Assembly: GCF_024807145.1 (NCBI RefSeq)
Contig: NZ_JANUCA010000006.1
Location: 124,001-188,000 of the forward strand
Length of the DNA stretch: 64,000 bases
Source: Microbacterium sp. AK031
Lineage (GTDB): Bacteria > Actinomycetota > Actinomycetes > Actinomycetales > Microbacteriaceae
Direction: 5' to 3'
Both the position numbers and the translations under genes were made by a program. The notes under the pieces are model-generated. The model saw only the letters and a list, made by a program, of their open reading frames with translations. It searched no databases and was not told where the DNA came from. Below are positions 8,967-18,204 of this stretch, piece after piece. Positions within the stretch are counted from its first letter, which is position 1. Each line of letters starts with the position of its first letter.

Positions 8967-9920
8967 CTACGCAGCCGGGGTCTCGGACGCCGTCGGTGTG
9001 GGCGTCGGGGACGCGGAATCCTCTGTATCGCTGGCCACGGTGAGCAGGAAGTTCGAAAACTCGACGGGGTCCTTGAGGGAGCCCACGTAGGCCTCCCCGT
9101 TGACGACGACCATCGGCGCGCTGGTCAGCACGAGGTCGTCGGAGCCGACAAGCGGGCCCTCAAGCGCACGTGACGTCGCCTCCTTCGCCCACGAGGCGAA
9201 GTCACCGTTCTCGATGCAGTCGCGAACGACCTTGACGTCGTCGACGCCGACCGCGATCGCCAGATCCGCGAGCTCGACGTCCGAACGGCCGTCGGTGTCC
9301 ATCTCGGGCTGGTCGACGAGCAGCTCATGGTTGAAGGGATAGAACTGCGTCGGGGAGTGTGTCGCGACGCAGGCCGCCGCTGCTGCCGAACGCAGTGAGT
9401 ACTTCGTGCCGTTGGAGCTGGCGGTGAGCATCGACACCGGGTGATAGGTGACGGTGACGACGCCCTCGTTTATCCACCCGGCGAGCTGACGAGCGTTCGC
9501 CCTCTCGAAGTCACCGGCACCCGGCGAGAGGTAGTCGACGTAGATGTGCACGTCGGCGGCAGTCTGCGATGCCGTGGGCTCCGGCGTCGGTTCGGCGGTC
9601 TCTTCTACGCCACTCTCGGTCTCTTCCGGAGCGGTCGTCTCGGGCACGTCCTCGGCGCCTACGCCTGGAGCAGTGTTCACGACGACGCCATCGGCATCCA
9701 TGCCGGTCGGGCTCAGAGTCGGCTTCGACACCGACGATGTCACGGCCATGGCCACGGCGGTGCCGATCGCCCCGACGGCGACGACAGCGACAGCCCCGAC
9801 GATGATGCGCCGCATGATGCGCGCCCTCGATTGCTTGGCGTGCACCTTCTGTGCCTTCTCCCGAACCGCCTCACGAGAATTGCGAGGGGTGGGGACGTTC
9901 GGCGTTTCGTCGCTCGACAT
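8967..9920 (-). CDS. Membrane-anchored DsbA-like thioredoxin-fold protein lacking CxxC
   Basis: 317 aa from the ATG at 9920 behind AGAGGA; the frame stays open far upstream, but that part is antisense to the ABC ATPase gene. Cytoplasmic N-terminus, one membrane helix (about 37-60), a Pro/Thr/Glu-rich linker, then a DsbA/thioredoxin-4 domain (IYVDYL... to APMVVVNGEAYVG, where the cis-proline loop is kept). The site that normally reads YLCPxCG is YLSPGAG here, so both active cysteines are gone. Two other cysteines remain (AAAACVATH and VRDCIENG). It may be a non-redox chaperone or structural paralogue. The C-terminus is a Thr/Pro-rich tail. Confidence 0.82.
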   Translation of the reverse strand: MSSDETPNVPTPRNSREAVREKAQKVHAKQSRARIMRRIIVGAVAVVAVGAIGTAVAMAVTSSVSKPTLSPTGMDADGVVVNTAPGVGAEDVPETTAPEETESGVEETAEPTPEPTASQTAADVHIYVDYLSPGAGDFERANARQLAGWINEGVVTVTYHPVSMLTASSNGTKYSLRSAAAAACVATHSPTQFYPFNHELLVDQPEMDTDGRSDVELADLAIAVGVDDVKVVRDCIENGDFASWAKEATSRALEGPLVGSDDLVLTSAPMVVVNGEAYVGSLKDPVEFSNFLLTVASDTEDSASPTPTPTASETPAA

Positions 9921-10136
9921 CGTTCCTCTTGAAAGTCTTGGTGGGGACGGGCTCCCCGGCGTCCTCTTCACAAGCAGGACCGCATTCGATGTTAACCAGT
10001 CAGGCTGGGAAATACCCAGGTGCCGCCGCTCCGTGCCATACTTGACTCGGCCCAAGGGTGGGCCACGGTGGCTCATACCCACCGCATCCATCACAACGGA
10101 TCGTCCGGCACGTACCTGCCGGTGAAGGAGAAAACA

Positions 10137-11243
10137 ATGGCATCTGTCACTTTCGACGCGGCCACGCGTCTGTACCCGGGCGGCACCCGTCCGGCAGTCG
10201 ACAAGCTCGACCTCGAGGTCGCAGACGGCGAATTCCTCGTCCTCGTCGGCCCTTCCGGTTGCGGTAAGTCCACCTCGCTTCGCATGCTCGCCGGCCTCGA
10301 AGAGGTCAACGACGGCCGCATCCTCATCGGCGATCGCGACGTCACCGATGTGCCGCCGAAGGACCGCGACATCGCCATGGTCTTCCAGAACTACGCGCTG
10401 TACCCCCACATGACGGTCGCCGAGAACATGGGCTTCGCCCTGAAGATCGCCGGCATCAACAAGGAGGAGCGCGCCGCCCGCGTGCTCGAGGCAGCCAAGC
10501 TCCTCGACCTTGAGGAGTACCTGACCCGCAAGCCGAAGGCGCTCTCCGGTGGTCAGCGTCAGCGCGTCGCGATGGGTCGCGCGATCGTCCGCCAGCCGCA
10601 GGTGTTCCTCATGGACGAGCCGCTGTCGAACCTCGATGCGAAGCTCCGCGTGCAGACGCGAACGCAGATCGCCTCTCTGCAGCGTCGCCTCGGCGTCACC
10701 ACGGTCTACGTCACGCACGACCAGACTGAGGCGCTCACCATGGGCGACCGCATCGCGGTCCTCAAGGACGGTCTCCTGCAGCAGGTCGGCACGCCGCGCG
10801 ACCTGTACGAGAAGCCGGAGAACGTGTTCGTCGCCGGATTCATCGGCTCGCCCGCCATGAACCTGTTCTCGGCTGACCTCGCCGAAGGCGGAGTCCGGTT
10901 CGGTTCCGAGGTCGTCCCGCTCGACCGCGACACCGTCGGACGCGCGCATGGCAGCCAGGTCACGGTCGGCGTCCGCCCCGAGGACATCGTCGTCGGCCCT
11001 GCCGACGGCCAGGGTCTCTCGGTCACGGTCGACCTCGTCGAGGAGCTCGGCGCTGACGGCTACCTCTACGGTCACACCGAGGTCAACGGCAAGCGCGCCG
11101 ACCTGGTCGCTCGCGTCGACGGCCGCAGCCACCCGAACGCCGGCGAGACGGTCACGCTCGCGGCATCCGCCGGACACGTTCACGCGTTCGACATCGAGTC
11201 CGGTCTGCGCCTGAACGACAAGCCGGTCACCTCGGCCGCGTAA
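10137..11243 (+). CDS. ugpC: ABC transporter ATPase, UgpC/MsiK type (sugar import)
   Basis: 368 aa. Walker [10 protein letters not shown] (about 37-45), signature LSGGQRQRVAMGRA (about 135), Walker B VFLMDEPLSNLD and the switch histidine in YVTHDQTEAL are all intact. A C-terminal TOBE/MalK-type regulatory domain follows (VTVGVRPEDIVVG). No permease or binding-protein genes adjoin, as expected for an MsiK-like ATPase shared by several carbohydrate importers. ATG at 10137 follows GAAGGAG. A strong hairpin terminator follows. Confidence 0.9.
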   Translation: MASVTFDAATRLYPGGTRPAVDKLDLEVADGEFLVLVGPSGCGKSTSLRMLAGLEEVNDGRILIGDRDVTDVPPKDRDIAMVFQNYALYPHMTVAENMGFALKIAGINKEERAARVLEAAKLLDLEEYLTRKPKALSGGQRQRVAMGRAIVRQPQVFLMDEPLSNLDAKLRVQTRTQIASLQRRLGVTTVYVTHDQTEALTMGDRIAVLKDGLLQQVGTPRDLYEKPENVFVAGFIGSPAMNLFSADLAEGGVRFGSEVVPLDRDTVGRAHGSQVTVGVRPEDIVVGPADGQGLSVTVDLVEELGADGYLYGHTEVNGKRADLVARVDGRSHPNAGETVTLAASAGHVHAFDIESGLRLNDKPVTSAA

Positions 11244-11254
11244 GTTCCATCGCA

Positions 11255-11291
11255 CACGGCGCGGGCCGACCTTCGGGTCGCCCGCGCCGTG
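11255..11291 (+). terminator. Intrinsic terminator after ugpC
   Basis: CACGGCGCGGG and its complement CCCGCGCCGTG enclose an inner stem closed by a TTCG tetraloop. The run of T afterwards is short (tcgtttcccc), typical for high-GC actinobacteria. Confidence 0.8.
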
Positions 11292-11310
11292 TCGTTTCCC
11301 CAGGAGCCAC

Positions 11311-12615
11311 ATGCAGGACGCACTGCGCATCACCGCCAGCAAGGTCAACCCTGAGCTGCTGGCTCTGCCCTGGTCGACGCCGCTCGCGAAGTGGCCGTCC
11401 GAGCGCATCGTCTCACTGCCCAAGGGCCTCTCCCGCCACCTGGTGCGTTTCGCCGATCTGTCCGGCCGTGTCGTCGCCGTCAAGGAGACCACCGCCGAGA
11501 TGGCGCAACGCGAATACGACATGCTGGGCAACCTGGCCAGGCTCGATGTGCCATGCGTCGATCGCGTCGCCGTGATCGCCGGACGCTCGGATGCCGCGGG
11601 CGCCCCCCTCCCAGCTGTGCTGGTGACATCGCACCTGCGATTCTCAATGCCCTACCGCGCCCTCTTCACGCGCGTCCTGCGCCCGGACACCGCCACCCGG
11701 CTCGTCGACGCCCTGGCGCTGCTGCTCGTGCGAGTGCACAACGTCGGGTTCTACTGGGGCGATGTCTCGCTGTCGAACACGCTCTTCCGACGCGACGCCG
11801 GCGCCTTCGCCGCCTATCTGGTGGACGCCGAGACAGGCGAGCTCCACGAAGAAGGGCTCACAGAAGGACAGCGGCTCTACGACCTGGATCTCGCCAGAAC
11901 GAACATCGCCGGCGAGATCATGGACCTCGCCGCCGGTGGCCGGCTCGAGCACGGAGTGGATGCCGTCGCCATTGCCGACGGCATCGTCTCCTCGTACCAT
12001 TCGCTGTGGGCAGCGCTGACCGCCGAGGAGTCCTTCTCAGCGAATGAGACCTGGCGCATCACGGAACGGGTCGAACGACTGAACGCCCTCGGGTTCGACA
12101 TCGATGAGATGTCGATGACGACCACCGGAGACGGAACCGTCGTCGAGATCCAGCCGAAGGTGGTCGACGCAGGACACCATCAGCGCCGGCTCATCCGCCT
12201 CACCGGACTCGATGTCGAGGAGAACCAGGCGCGGCGGCTGCTGAACGACCTCGACGAGTTCCGCGCACGCTCCAAGAAGGAGTGGGCAGATGAGGAGATG
12301 TTCGCGCACGAGTGGCTCACCAGGGTGTTCGAACCCGTCGTGCGCGCGATCCCCTACGAGCTGCGTGCCAAGCTCGAGCCGGCGGAGGTGTTCCACCAGG
12401 TCCTGGAGCACCGCTGGTACCTCTCTCAGGCGAACGGCCGCTCGGTGCCTCTGGCAGAGGTGCTGACCTCGTACATCAACGATGTGCTGCGGCATCGCCG
12501 CGACGAAGCCACGATCATGGGCCCGCCGACCGAGACCATGTCACTGCCCGTCATGACCGGTGCTGTGGCAGTCACCGAAGACACCGGTGAGGTCGACTGG
12601 CGAGACCTCGTCTGA
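11311..12615 (+). CDS. DUF4032 protein with kinase-like fold
   Basis: 434 aa. The N-terminal half looks like a lipopolysaccharide-kinase/ABC1-type small-molecule or protein kinase: an ATP-anchoring lysine in VVAVKETT, then LVRVHNVGFYWGDVSLSNTLF, which fits a catalytic loop with GD and N, and YLVDAETGE as the metal-binding aspartate. The C-terminal part (about 230-400) is the DUF4032 region. Substrate unknown. It lies 20 bp after the ugpC terminator and converges on rlmB. Confidence 0.8.
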   Translation: MQDALRITASKVNPELLALPWSTPLAKWPSERIVSLPKGLSRHLVRFADLSGRVVAVKETTAEMAQREYDMLGNLARLDVPCVDRVAVIAGRSDAAGAPLPAVLVTSHLRFSMPYRALFTRVLRPDTATRLVDALALLLVRVHNVGFYWGDVSLSNTLFRRDAGAFAAYLVDAETGELHEEGLTEGQRLYDLDLARTNIAGEIMDLAAGGRLEHGVDAVAIADGIVSSYHSLWAALTAEESFSANETWRITERVERLNALGFDIDEMSMTTTGDGTVVEIQPKVVDAGHHQRRLIRLTGLDVEENQARRLLNDLDEFRARSKKEWADEEMFAHEWLTRVFEPVVRAIPYELRAKLEPAEVFHQVLEHRWYLSQANGRSVPLAEVLTSYINDVLRHRRDEATIMGPPTETMSLPVMTGAVAVTEDTGEVDWRDLV

Positions 12616-12624
12616 GGTTCCCGT

Positions 12625-13635
12625 CTACTCCCCGGCGAGCTGGGCGCGCACCGTCGCCACCTGGTACAGCGCGACGGATGCCGCGATGCCGGCGTTCAGC
12701 GACTCGGTGGCCGCCGAGATCGGGATCGAGACGATCTGATCGCAGTTCTCGGTGACCAGGCGCGAGAGCCCCTTGCCCTCTGAGCCCACGACGATGACCA
12801 CAGGACGATCAGCCAACTGGAGCGCCGGCAGCGACACATCGCCGCCACCGTCGAGGCCGATCACGAACACGCCCTGCTTCTTGAACTCCTTCAGCTGCGT
12901 GGTCAGGTTCGTCGCCATCGCCACAGGAATACGGGCCGCGGCTCCGGCGCTCGTCTTCCAGGCTGCCGAGTTCACACCAGCCGAACGACGCTGCGGCAGG
13001 ATGATGCCATGCCCACCGAAAGCCGCTGTCGAGCGGATGATCGCACCGAGGTTACGCGGGTCGGTGATGCCGTCAAGTGCGACGAACAGCGGCAGTTCAC
13101 CGCGATCGATCACCTGCTCGAGCAGATCCTGCGGGTGCGCGTACTCGTAGGGAGGAACTTTGAGCGCGACGCCCTGGTGCACGCCGTCGAAGCCCGCCAT
13201 CCGGTCGAGTTCCTGACGCGTGACCTCCATCACGGGGATGCCACGATGCGTGGCGATGGAGAGCATCTCCTTGACGCGGTCGTCCATCTCGACGCGCTGC
13301 GCGACGTAGAACGCAGTCGCCGGGATCTTGGCCCGCAGGGCCTCCAGAACCGAATTGCGTCCGGTGACGTTCTCCGTCTCATCGCCGGCCTTCGCCTTGG
13401 ACGAGCGGTTCTGGTTGCTCGCGCTGTTCGGACGCCCCCCGGGCCTACCCTTGCCGCCGGATGCCGCGAAGCGTTCGGCCGCGGCCTTGCGCTTGCCTGC
13501 CGGGTGCCAGGCCCGATCCTCCGCCTTGGGGGTCGGCCCGCGGCCTTCGAGCGATTTGCGCCCGAGTCCGCCGGTGCCCTTGAGCGGGCCCTTCTTCTTG
13601 CCGTTGCTTGCGCCGGGGCGCTGTGGCTTAGCCAT
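12625..13635 (-). CDS. rlmB: 23S rRNA 2'-O-methyltransferase RlmB/TrmH family
   Basis: 336 aa SPOUT methyltransferase. The first 90 residues are a basic, low-complexity extension (KKKGPLKGTGG...GKRKAAAERF) that is common in actinobacteria. The substrate-binding domain follows (GRNSVLEALRAKIPA). The knot motifs are intact: DGITDPRNLGAIIRSTAAFG, VVGSEGKGLSRLV and IPISAATESLNAGIAASV. The ATG at 13635 overlaps the end of cysS by 8 bp, the order usual in the phylum. It should methylate G2251 of 23S rRNA. Confidence 0.92.
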   Translation of the reverse strand: MAKPQRPGASNGKKKGPLKGTGGLGRKSLEGRGPTPKAEDRAWHPAGKRKAAAERFAASGGKGRPGGRPNSASNQNRSSKAKAGDETENVTGRNSVLEALRAKIPATAFYVAQRVEMDDRVKEMLSIATHRGIPVMEVTRQELDRMAGFDGVHQGVALKVPPYEYAHPQDLLEQVIDRGELPLFVALDGITDPRNLGAIIRSTAAFGGHGIILPQRRSAGVNSAAWKTSAGAAARIPVAMATNLTTQLKEFKKQGVFVIGLDGGGDVSLPALQLADRPVVIVVGSEGKGLSRLVTENCDQIVSIPISAATESLNAGIAASVALYQVATVRAQLAGE

Positions 13636-15109
13636 CAATACTCCAATGAGTTCCGTCTGCTGTGTCTTCAAGAGCGATGCCCGCGGCCGCGATCGCGTCG
13701 CGGATGCGGTCTGCCGTCGCCCAGTCCTTGTCGGCCCGTGCGTGGGCGCGTTGCGTGATCATGGTCTGCACGAGCGCGTCGAGAGCGGATGCTGCGGCGC
13801 CGCCGCTCGTGTTCCACTGGGGATCGAGCGGATCGATGCCCAGCACGCTCGTCATCGCGGCGACCTCGTGCACTGCACGCTCGGCCTCCAGGGTGTCACC
13901 GCTGTCCAGTGCTGCGTTCCCGCGTCGCACAGATTCGTGAACCACAGCCAGGGCTTGCGGGACACCGAGATCGTCGTCCATCGCGCGTTCGAACTCCGAG
14001 GGCAGGACGCCGGCTGCCGCGGCGACTTCCTCAAGAGCCGCGTCGTGCTGCGATCGAAGATGATCTTCTGTCCGCGCGTCATCGTTTCCCCGCGCCTCGT
14101 CGTTGGCGACAACGGCTCGTTCGGCCCTCGCGAGGAAGGTCGAGATGCGGCCCAGCGCCGCTTCGGCCTCGGCGTAAGAAGACTCGGTGAGGTCGAGGCT
14201 CGATCGGTAATGCGCAGCGGCGAGCGCATAGCGCACGACCAAGGGGTCGTGCTCGGCGAGCACATCGGCGGCGAGCGTGAAGTTGCCGAGCGACTTCGAC
14301 ATCTTCTGCCCGTCGACGGTCACCAGGCCGTTGTGCACCCAGTACCGCGCGAAGCCAACACCTGCCGCCGTCGACTGCGCGAGCTCGTTCTCGTGGTGCG
14401 GGAAACGCAGGTCGCGTCCGCCGCCATGGATGTCGAACTCTGCGCCGAGGTAGCGCTTGGCCATGGCCGAACACTCGATATGCCAGCCGGGTCGGCCGGC
14501 ACCCCACGGCGCTGCCCATACCGCGTCGCCCGGCTCATCGGGTTTGGCGCCCTTCCAGAGGGCGAAGTCCTGAAGATTGCGCTTGCCGCGAGGATCGGCG
14601 TCTTCGGCGGCCTCCATCGCATCGATCGACTGGCGCGTGAGCGAACCGTACTCAGCCCAGGAACGCACGTCGAAGTAGACGTCGCCCGAACCGTCCGGCG
14701 CCGGATACGCATGACCGCGCTCGATCAAGGTCTGGATCAGCTCTTGCATCTGAGGAATGGATGCCGTCGCGCGAGGTTCATATGTCGGAGCAAGGATGCC
14801 GACGCCGGCGTACGCAGACATGAACTGCTGCTCCATCCGGTAGGCCAGCGCCCACCAGGGCTCGGCATCCGTGGCATTGACGAGGACTTTGTCATCTATG
14901 TCGGTGACGTTGCGGACGAAGGTCACACGTCCGAACCGATGGCTGAGCCAGCGGCGCAGGATGTCGAAGCTCAGCGCCGCGCGGACATGTCCGATATGAG
15001 GGCCGGACTGCACCGTGGGCCCGCACACGTACATCGTGACGTTCTCGGGGTCGAGCGGCACGAAGTCGCGCAGCTGCTGTGCGCGGGTGTCATAGAGGCG
15101 GAGAGTCAC
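13628..15109 (-). CDS. cysS: Cysteinyl-tRNA synthetase
   Basis: 493 aa class I synthetase. The zinc cysteine C29 and the HIGH motif at 38-41 (GPHIGHVRAAL) are present, followed by HIECSAMAKRYLG and HGGGRDLRFPHHENE with the remaining zinc ligands, and KMSKSLGNF as the second signature. Full length for the family and distinct from the MshC ligase. Downstream of ispDF by 9 bp and overlapping rlmB, so probably one operon carD-ispDF-cysS-rlmB. Confidence 0.97.
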   Translation of the reverse strand: MTLRLYDTRAQQLRDFVPLDPENVTMYVCGPTVQSGPHIGHVRAALSFDILRRWLSHRFGRVTFVRNVTDIDDKVLVNATDAEPWWALAYRMEQQFMSAYAGVGILAPTYEPRATASIPQMQELIQTLIERGHAYPAPDGSGDVYFDVRSWAEYGSLTRQSIDAMEAAEDADPRGKRNLQDFALWKGAKPDEPGDAVWAAPWGAGRPGWHIECSAMAKRYLGAEFDIHGGGRDLRFPHHENELAQSTAAGVGFARYWVHNGLVTVDGQKMSKSLGNFTLAADVLAEHDPLVVRYALAAAHYRSSLDLTESSYAEAEAALGRISTFLARAERAVVANDEARGNDDARTEDHLRSQHDAALEEVAAAAGVLPSEFERAMDDDLGVPQALAVVHESVRRGNAALDSGDTLEAERAVHEVAAMTSVLGIDPLDPQWNTSGGAAASALDALVQTMITQRAHARADKDWATADRIRDAIAAAGIALEDTADGTHWSIDG

Positions 15110-15118
15110 TGCACCAGA

Positions 15119-16312
15119 CTACCCGGGGTATATGAGCGCGACCGCTGTGACGGCGATGCCCTCGCCACGGCCGGTGAATCCGAGACCATCTGTCGTCGTC
15201 GCGGTCACGGCGACCGATGCCCCGCCGAGGGCTGCGGACAGCGAACGCTCCGCCTCCGCGCGGCGGGCACTGAATCGCGGCCGATTGCTTTGGAACTGCA
15301 CCGAGACGTTGCCGATCGTGAAGCCGGCCTCTGCCAGGAGATGCGCAGTGCGGGCCAGGAACACGTCGGCGTGCGCTCCGGCGTATTCGGGATGCGAGGT
15401 GCCGAAGTGCTCGCCGATATCGCCGAGCCCGGCGGCACCGAGCAGCGCGTCGACCATGGCGTGTGCGACCGCGTCGCCGTCGGAATGACCAGACAACGGC
15501 TGCTCGCCCGGCCATTCGAGACCGGCGAGCCAGAGGTTGCCGTCGCCGCCGAAAGCGTGCACGTCTGTACCGATGCCCACACGGGGTACGACTTGTGCAG
15601 CCGCGGCCGGCACGGTCGTTGCGAGAAGCTGTCGAGCGCGCGCGAGGTCCCCTGGCGTCGTGATCTTGAAGGCGAGTTCCGATCCGCGGATGTGACGGAC
15701 CGGATGTCCTGCGGCTGCGAACAGTGCGGCGTCGTCGGTGTACTCCACGCCTGATTCCGCCGCCGCGGCATACGCCGCCTCGAGGAGGGCGCGGGGGAAG
15801 CCCTGCGGGGTCTGCGCAGCCGCCAGCTCGGAACGATCGACGGCAGCGACGACGTCATCCGCATCCACCCGCTTGAGCGTGTCGATGACCGGCAGGGCGG
15901 GTATCACCCCTGCATCTGCGGTCACCGTTGCCGCGACTGCGTCGATCTGCGTCGCCGGCGTCAGAGCGCGCGCCGCATCGTGGACGAGCACTGTGGAGAT
16001 GTCGCCCCACAGCGCCGCAAGCCCGGCAACGACGGATCGCTGTCTGGTCTCGCCGCCTGTCACGACGCGACCGAGTTCGTGACGGTCCAGTGCGGCGGCG
16101 CGCAACTCGGTCTCAGCGTCGCCCTCGTGCCCCTCGGGCGCGACGACGATCACCTGCGCAGGCGCGGACGCGAACACGCCGTCCAGCGCGTGCCGAAGAA
16201 TCGAGTGCTCGTCGATGCCGACGAACGCTTTGGGCTCCGCAGCGCCCAATCGGGTTCCGGAACCGCCGGCGACGACGATGATCGCCGTCGTCGGCACAGG
16301 AATGAGAGTCAC
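15119..16312 (-). CDS. ispDF: Bifunctional IspD-IspF, MEP isoprenoid pathway
   Basis: 397 aa fusion. Residues 1-235 are the 2-C-methyl-D-erythritol 4-phosphate cytidylyltransferase ([37 protein letters not shown]). Residues 240-397 are 2-C-methyl-D-erythritol 2,4-cyclodiphosphate synthase with the zinc site [30 protein letters not shown] and [16 protein letters not shown]. The two enzymes catalyse steps 3 and 5 of the pathway to isopentenyl diphosphate. The fusion is common in alpha-proteobacteria and some actinobacteria. Confidence 0.96.
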   Translation of the reverse strand: MTLIPVPTTAIIVVAGGSGTRLGAAEPKAFVGIDEHSILRHALDGVFASAPAQVIVVAPEGHEGDAETELRAAALDRHELGRVVTGGETRQRSVVAGLAALWGDISTVLVHDAARALTPATQIDAVAATVTADAGVIPALPVIDTLKRVDADDVVAAVDRSELAAAQTPQGFPRALLEAAYAAAAESGVEYTDDAALFAAAGHPVRHIRGSELAFKITTPGDLARARQLLATTVPAAAAQVVPRVGIGTDVHAFGGDGNLWLAGLEWPGEQPLSGHSDGDAVAHAMVDALLGAAGLGDIGEHFGTSHPEYAGAHADVFLARTAHLLAEAGFTIGNVSVQFQSNRPRFSARRAEAERSLSAALGGASVAVTATTTDGLGFTGRGEGIAVTAVALIYPG

Positions 16313-16347
16313 ACGCTCACACTAGCGAGGCCCGAAAGCCCGGGCCA

Positions 16348-16830
16348 TCAGGAAGCGAGAACCTCATCGAGCAGCGCCCCGGCCTTGTCCTCGTCGCACT
16401 TCTCGGCGAGCGCGAGCTCGGAGATGAGGATCTGACGGGCCTTCGCGAGCATGCGCTTCTCGCCAGCGGACAGACCGCGATCCTGATCGCGACGCCACAG
16501 GTCGCGCACGACCTCACTGACCTTGATCACATCGCCGGAGGCGAGCTTCTCGAGGTTCGCCTTGTAACGACGGGACCAGTTCGTGGGCTCTTCCGTAAAC
16601 GGGGCGCGGAGCACCTCGAACACGTGATCCAGCCCCTCCTGGCCGATGACGTCGCGAACGCCGACGAGGTCGACATTCTCTGCAGGAACCTCGATGATGA
16701 GATCGCCCTGGGTGACGTTGAGCTTGAGGTACTTCTTCGTCTCGCCCTTGATGACGCGATCCTTGACCTCGATGATCGTCGCGGCCCCATGGTGCGGATA
16801 GACGACCGTCTCGCCAACTTCAAAAAGCAT
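16348..16830 (-). CDS. carD: CarD-family RNA polymerase-binding regulator
   Basis: 160 aa. The start at 16830 gives [19 protein letters not shown], the standard CarD beginning, behind AAAGGA; the longer frame adds nothing conserved. The N-terminal Tudor-like domain binds the polymerase beta lobe. The C-terminal helical domain, with its conserved tryptophan in [13 protein letters not shown], stabilises open promoters, chiefly at rRNA genes. Expected to be essential. Heads the carD-ispDF-cysS-rlmB run. Confidence 0.95.
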   Translation of the reverse strand: MLFEVGETVVYPHHGAATIIEVKDRVIKGETKKYLKLNVTQGDLIIEVPAENVDLVGVRDVIGQEGLDHVFEVLRAPFTEEPTNWSRRYKANLEKLASGDVIKVSEVVRDLWRRDQDRGLSAGEKRMLAKARQILISELALAEKCDEDKAGALLDEVLAS

Positions 16831-16964
16831 AAAATCGTGTCCTTTCGGCAACCTCCAGAATACCACAGGCAACATGCACTAAGGTTTGCTCCGCATGGTC
16901 CCCTGGAGCCCCCTTCCGTACCCGTAGAATGGGTTCGGATATCCCAAATCTCCCAGGAGGACCC

Positions 16965-17444
16965 GTGAAATCGCGCCTTGTAGCGTCTGCCGCCATCAGC
17001 GCCCTCGTTCTGCTCGGCGCAACGGGATGCACGTTCATCACCCCGCAGTCGACTGAGATCCAGTACTCGGCATCCGACGGGGTGAACATCGCCGACACCG
17101 ACGGCCCCCTCGAGATCCGCAACGCGATGATCATCGCGACGGACGACGGCTCGACGGGGAACCTCGTCGCCGCGATCCTGAACCCGACCGACAAGGCTGC
17201 GACGCTCACGGTCGAGATCGAGGGCCTCGACCCCCTCACAGTCAGAGTGGGCGCCGATGACTCGATCAGCCTCGGCGCGAACGCCGAGCCGCTGCGCATC
17301 GACGATCTCGACACGATGCCTGGAGCGACGATCAAGGTCTACTTCCAGTCCGGCGACGCCACCGGCTCCGCCGCTGACGTGCCTGTGCTGGATGGCGCGC
17401 TCTCGTACTACGCCGATCTGGTTCCTCAGGACGACGACGCCTGA
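16965..17444 (+). CDS. Predicted secreted lipoprotein, DNA-binding-protein-like family unknown
   Basis: 159 aa from a GTG start behind AGGAGG. The signal peptide VKSRLVASAAISALVLLGATGC ends in a lipobox-like ATGC at about 20-23, so the mature protein should be lipid-anchored outside the membrane. The rest is a compact beta-rich domain (IRNAMIIATDD, NLVAAILNPTDKAATLTVEI) resembling small immunoglobulin-like folds. No function recognised. A -10-like TAGAAT lies 35 bp upstream. Ends at a strong bidirectional terminator. Confidence 0.7.
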   Translation: MKSRLVASAAISALVLLGATGCTFITPQSTEIQYSASDGVNIADTDGPLEIRNAMIIATDDGSTGNLVAAILNPTDKAATLTVEIEGLDPLTVRVGADDSISLGANAEPLRIDDLDTMPGATIKVYFQSGDATGSAADVPVLDGALSYYADLVPQDDDA

Positions 17445-17461
17445 GCGTCTCCGCACGCGTT

Positions 17462-17515
17462 GCTGACGAGGAGAGGCCGGCACCGCCGAGGGGTGACCGG
17501 CCTCTCCTCGTCAGC
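17462..17515. terminator. Bidirectional intrinsic terminator
   Basis: Perfect 19-bp stem: GCTGACGAGGAGAGGCCGG at 17462 against its complement at 17497-17515, with a 16-nt loop. It separates the convergent lipoprotein and regX3 genes and would serve both. Confidence 0.9.
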
Positions 17516-17520
17516 GAGCA

Positions 17521-18204
17521 TCATCCCTCGAAGCGATACCCCAGACCGCGCACGGTGACGAGCATGACCGGCTCGCCGGGGTTCTCCTCGATGCGGGAGC
17601 GGATGCGCTTGATGTGCACGTCGAGCGTCTTCGTGTCTCCGAAGTAGTCGCTGCCCCACACCCGGTCGATGAGCTGGCCCCGGGTGAGCACACGGCCCGA
17701 GTTGCGCATCAGCACCTCGAGGAGCTCGAACTCCTTGAGCGGCATGTTGATCTCTTCGCCGGAGACCGTCACGGTGTGCCGGTCGATGTCGAGCGTGACA
17801 CGTCCGCCGTCGAGCACGCGCTCATCGAGATCGCTGTCGGCCTGCACCACACGTCGCAGCACGGCACGCATGCGTGCAAGCAGCTCACGAGACGAGTACG
17901 GCTTGGTGATGTAGTCATCGGCGCCGAGTTCGAGCCCCACCACGATGTCCACCTCGGAGTCCTTCGCCGTGAGCATGATGATCGGCACCGCGGAGGTCGA
18001 GCGGATCTGCCGGCATACCTCGGTGCCCGGCATCCCCGGCAGCATGAGATCGAGCAGGACGATGTCGGCGCCGCGCTCTCTGAACGCGGTCAGAGCGCCA
18101 GGCCCGTCCTCCGCGATCTCCACCTCATAGCCTTCGCGGCGCAGCAGGTAGGCAAGCGGGTCAGCAAGGTCTGGCTCGTCCTCGACGAGAAGGATTCGGG
18201 TCAT
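17521..18204 (-). CDS. regX3: Response regulator RegX3 (phosphate starvation)
   Basis: 227 aa OmpR-family regulator. Receiver domain with acidic pocket ED at 8-9, phosphoacceptor D52 (IVLLDLMLPGMPG) and lysine in ITKPYSS. The C-terminal winged helix contains LKEFELLEVLMRNSGRVLT and the recognition segment TLDVHIKRIRSRI. Partner of the overlapping senX3 gene; in mycobacteria and corynebacteria such pairs activate pst and other phosphate genes. PHO-box-like repeats before pstS and between senX3 and phoU are its probable sites. Confidence 0.95.
   Translation of the reverse strand: MTRILLVEDEPDLADPLAYLLRREGYEVEIAEDGPGALTAFRERGADIVLLDLMLPGMPGTEVCRQIRSTSAVPIIMLTAKDSEVDIVVGLELGADDYITKPYSSRELLARMRAVLRRVVQADSDLDERVLDGGRVTLDIDRHTVTVSGEEINMPLKEFELLEVLMRNSGRVLTRGQLIDRVWGSDYFGDTKTLDVHIKRIRSRIEENPGEPVMLVTVRGLGYRFEG

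Noticed and set aside
9921..10136. An msiK-type RNA motif ahead of the ABC ATPase
   Set aside because: The gene type fits, but I could only see one small hairpin (CCGGCACGTACCTGCCGG) and cannot match the published consensus from memory.
9921..11531. Long minus-strand frame extending the DsbA-like protein to 854 aa
   Set aside because: The extension is antisense to the well-defined ABC ATPase gene and lacks any protein signature; a proper start with ribosome site exists at 9920.
13328..15754. 808-aa plus-strand open frame
   Set aside because: Antisense shadow of cysS and ispDF produced by high GC; no domain can be read in it.
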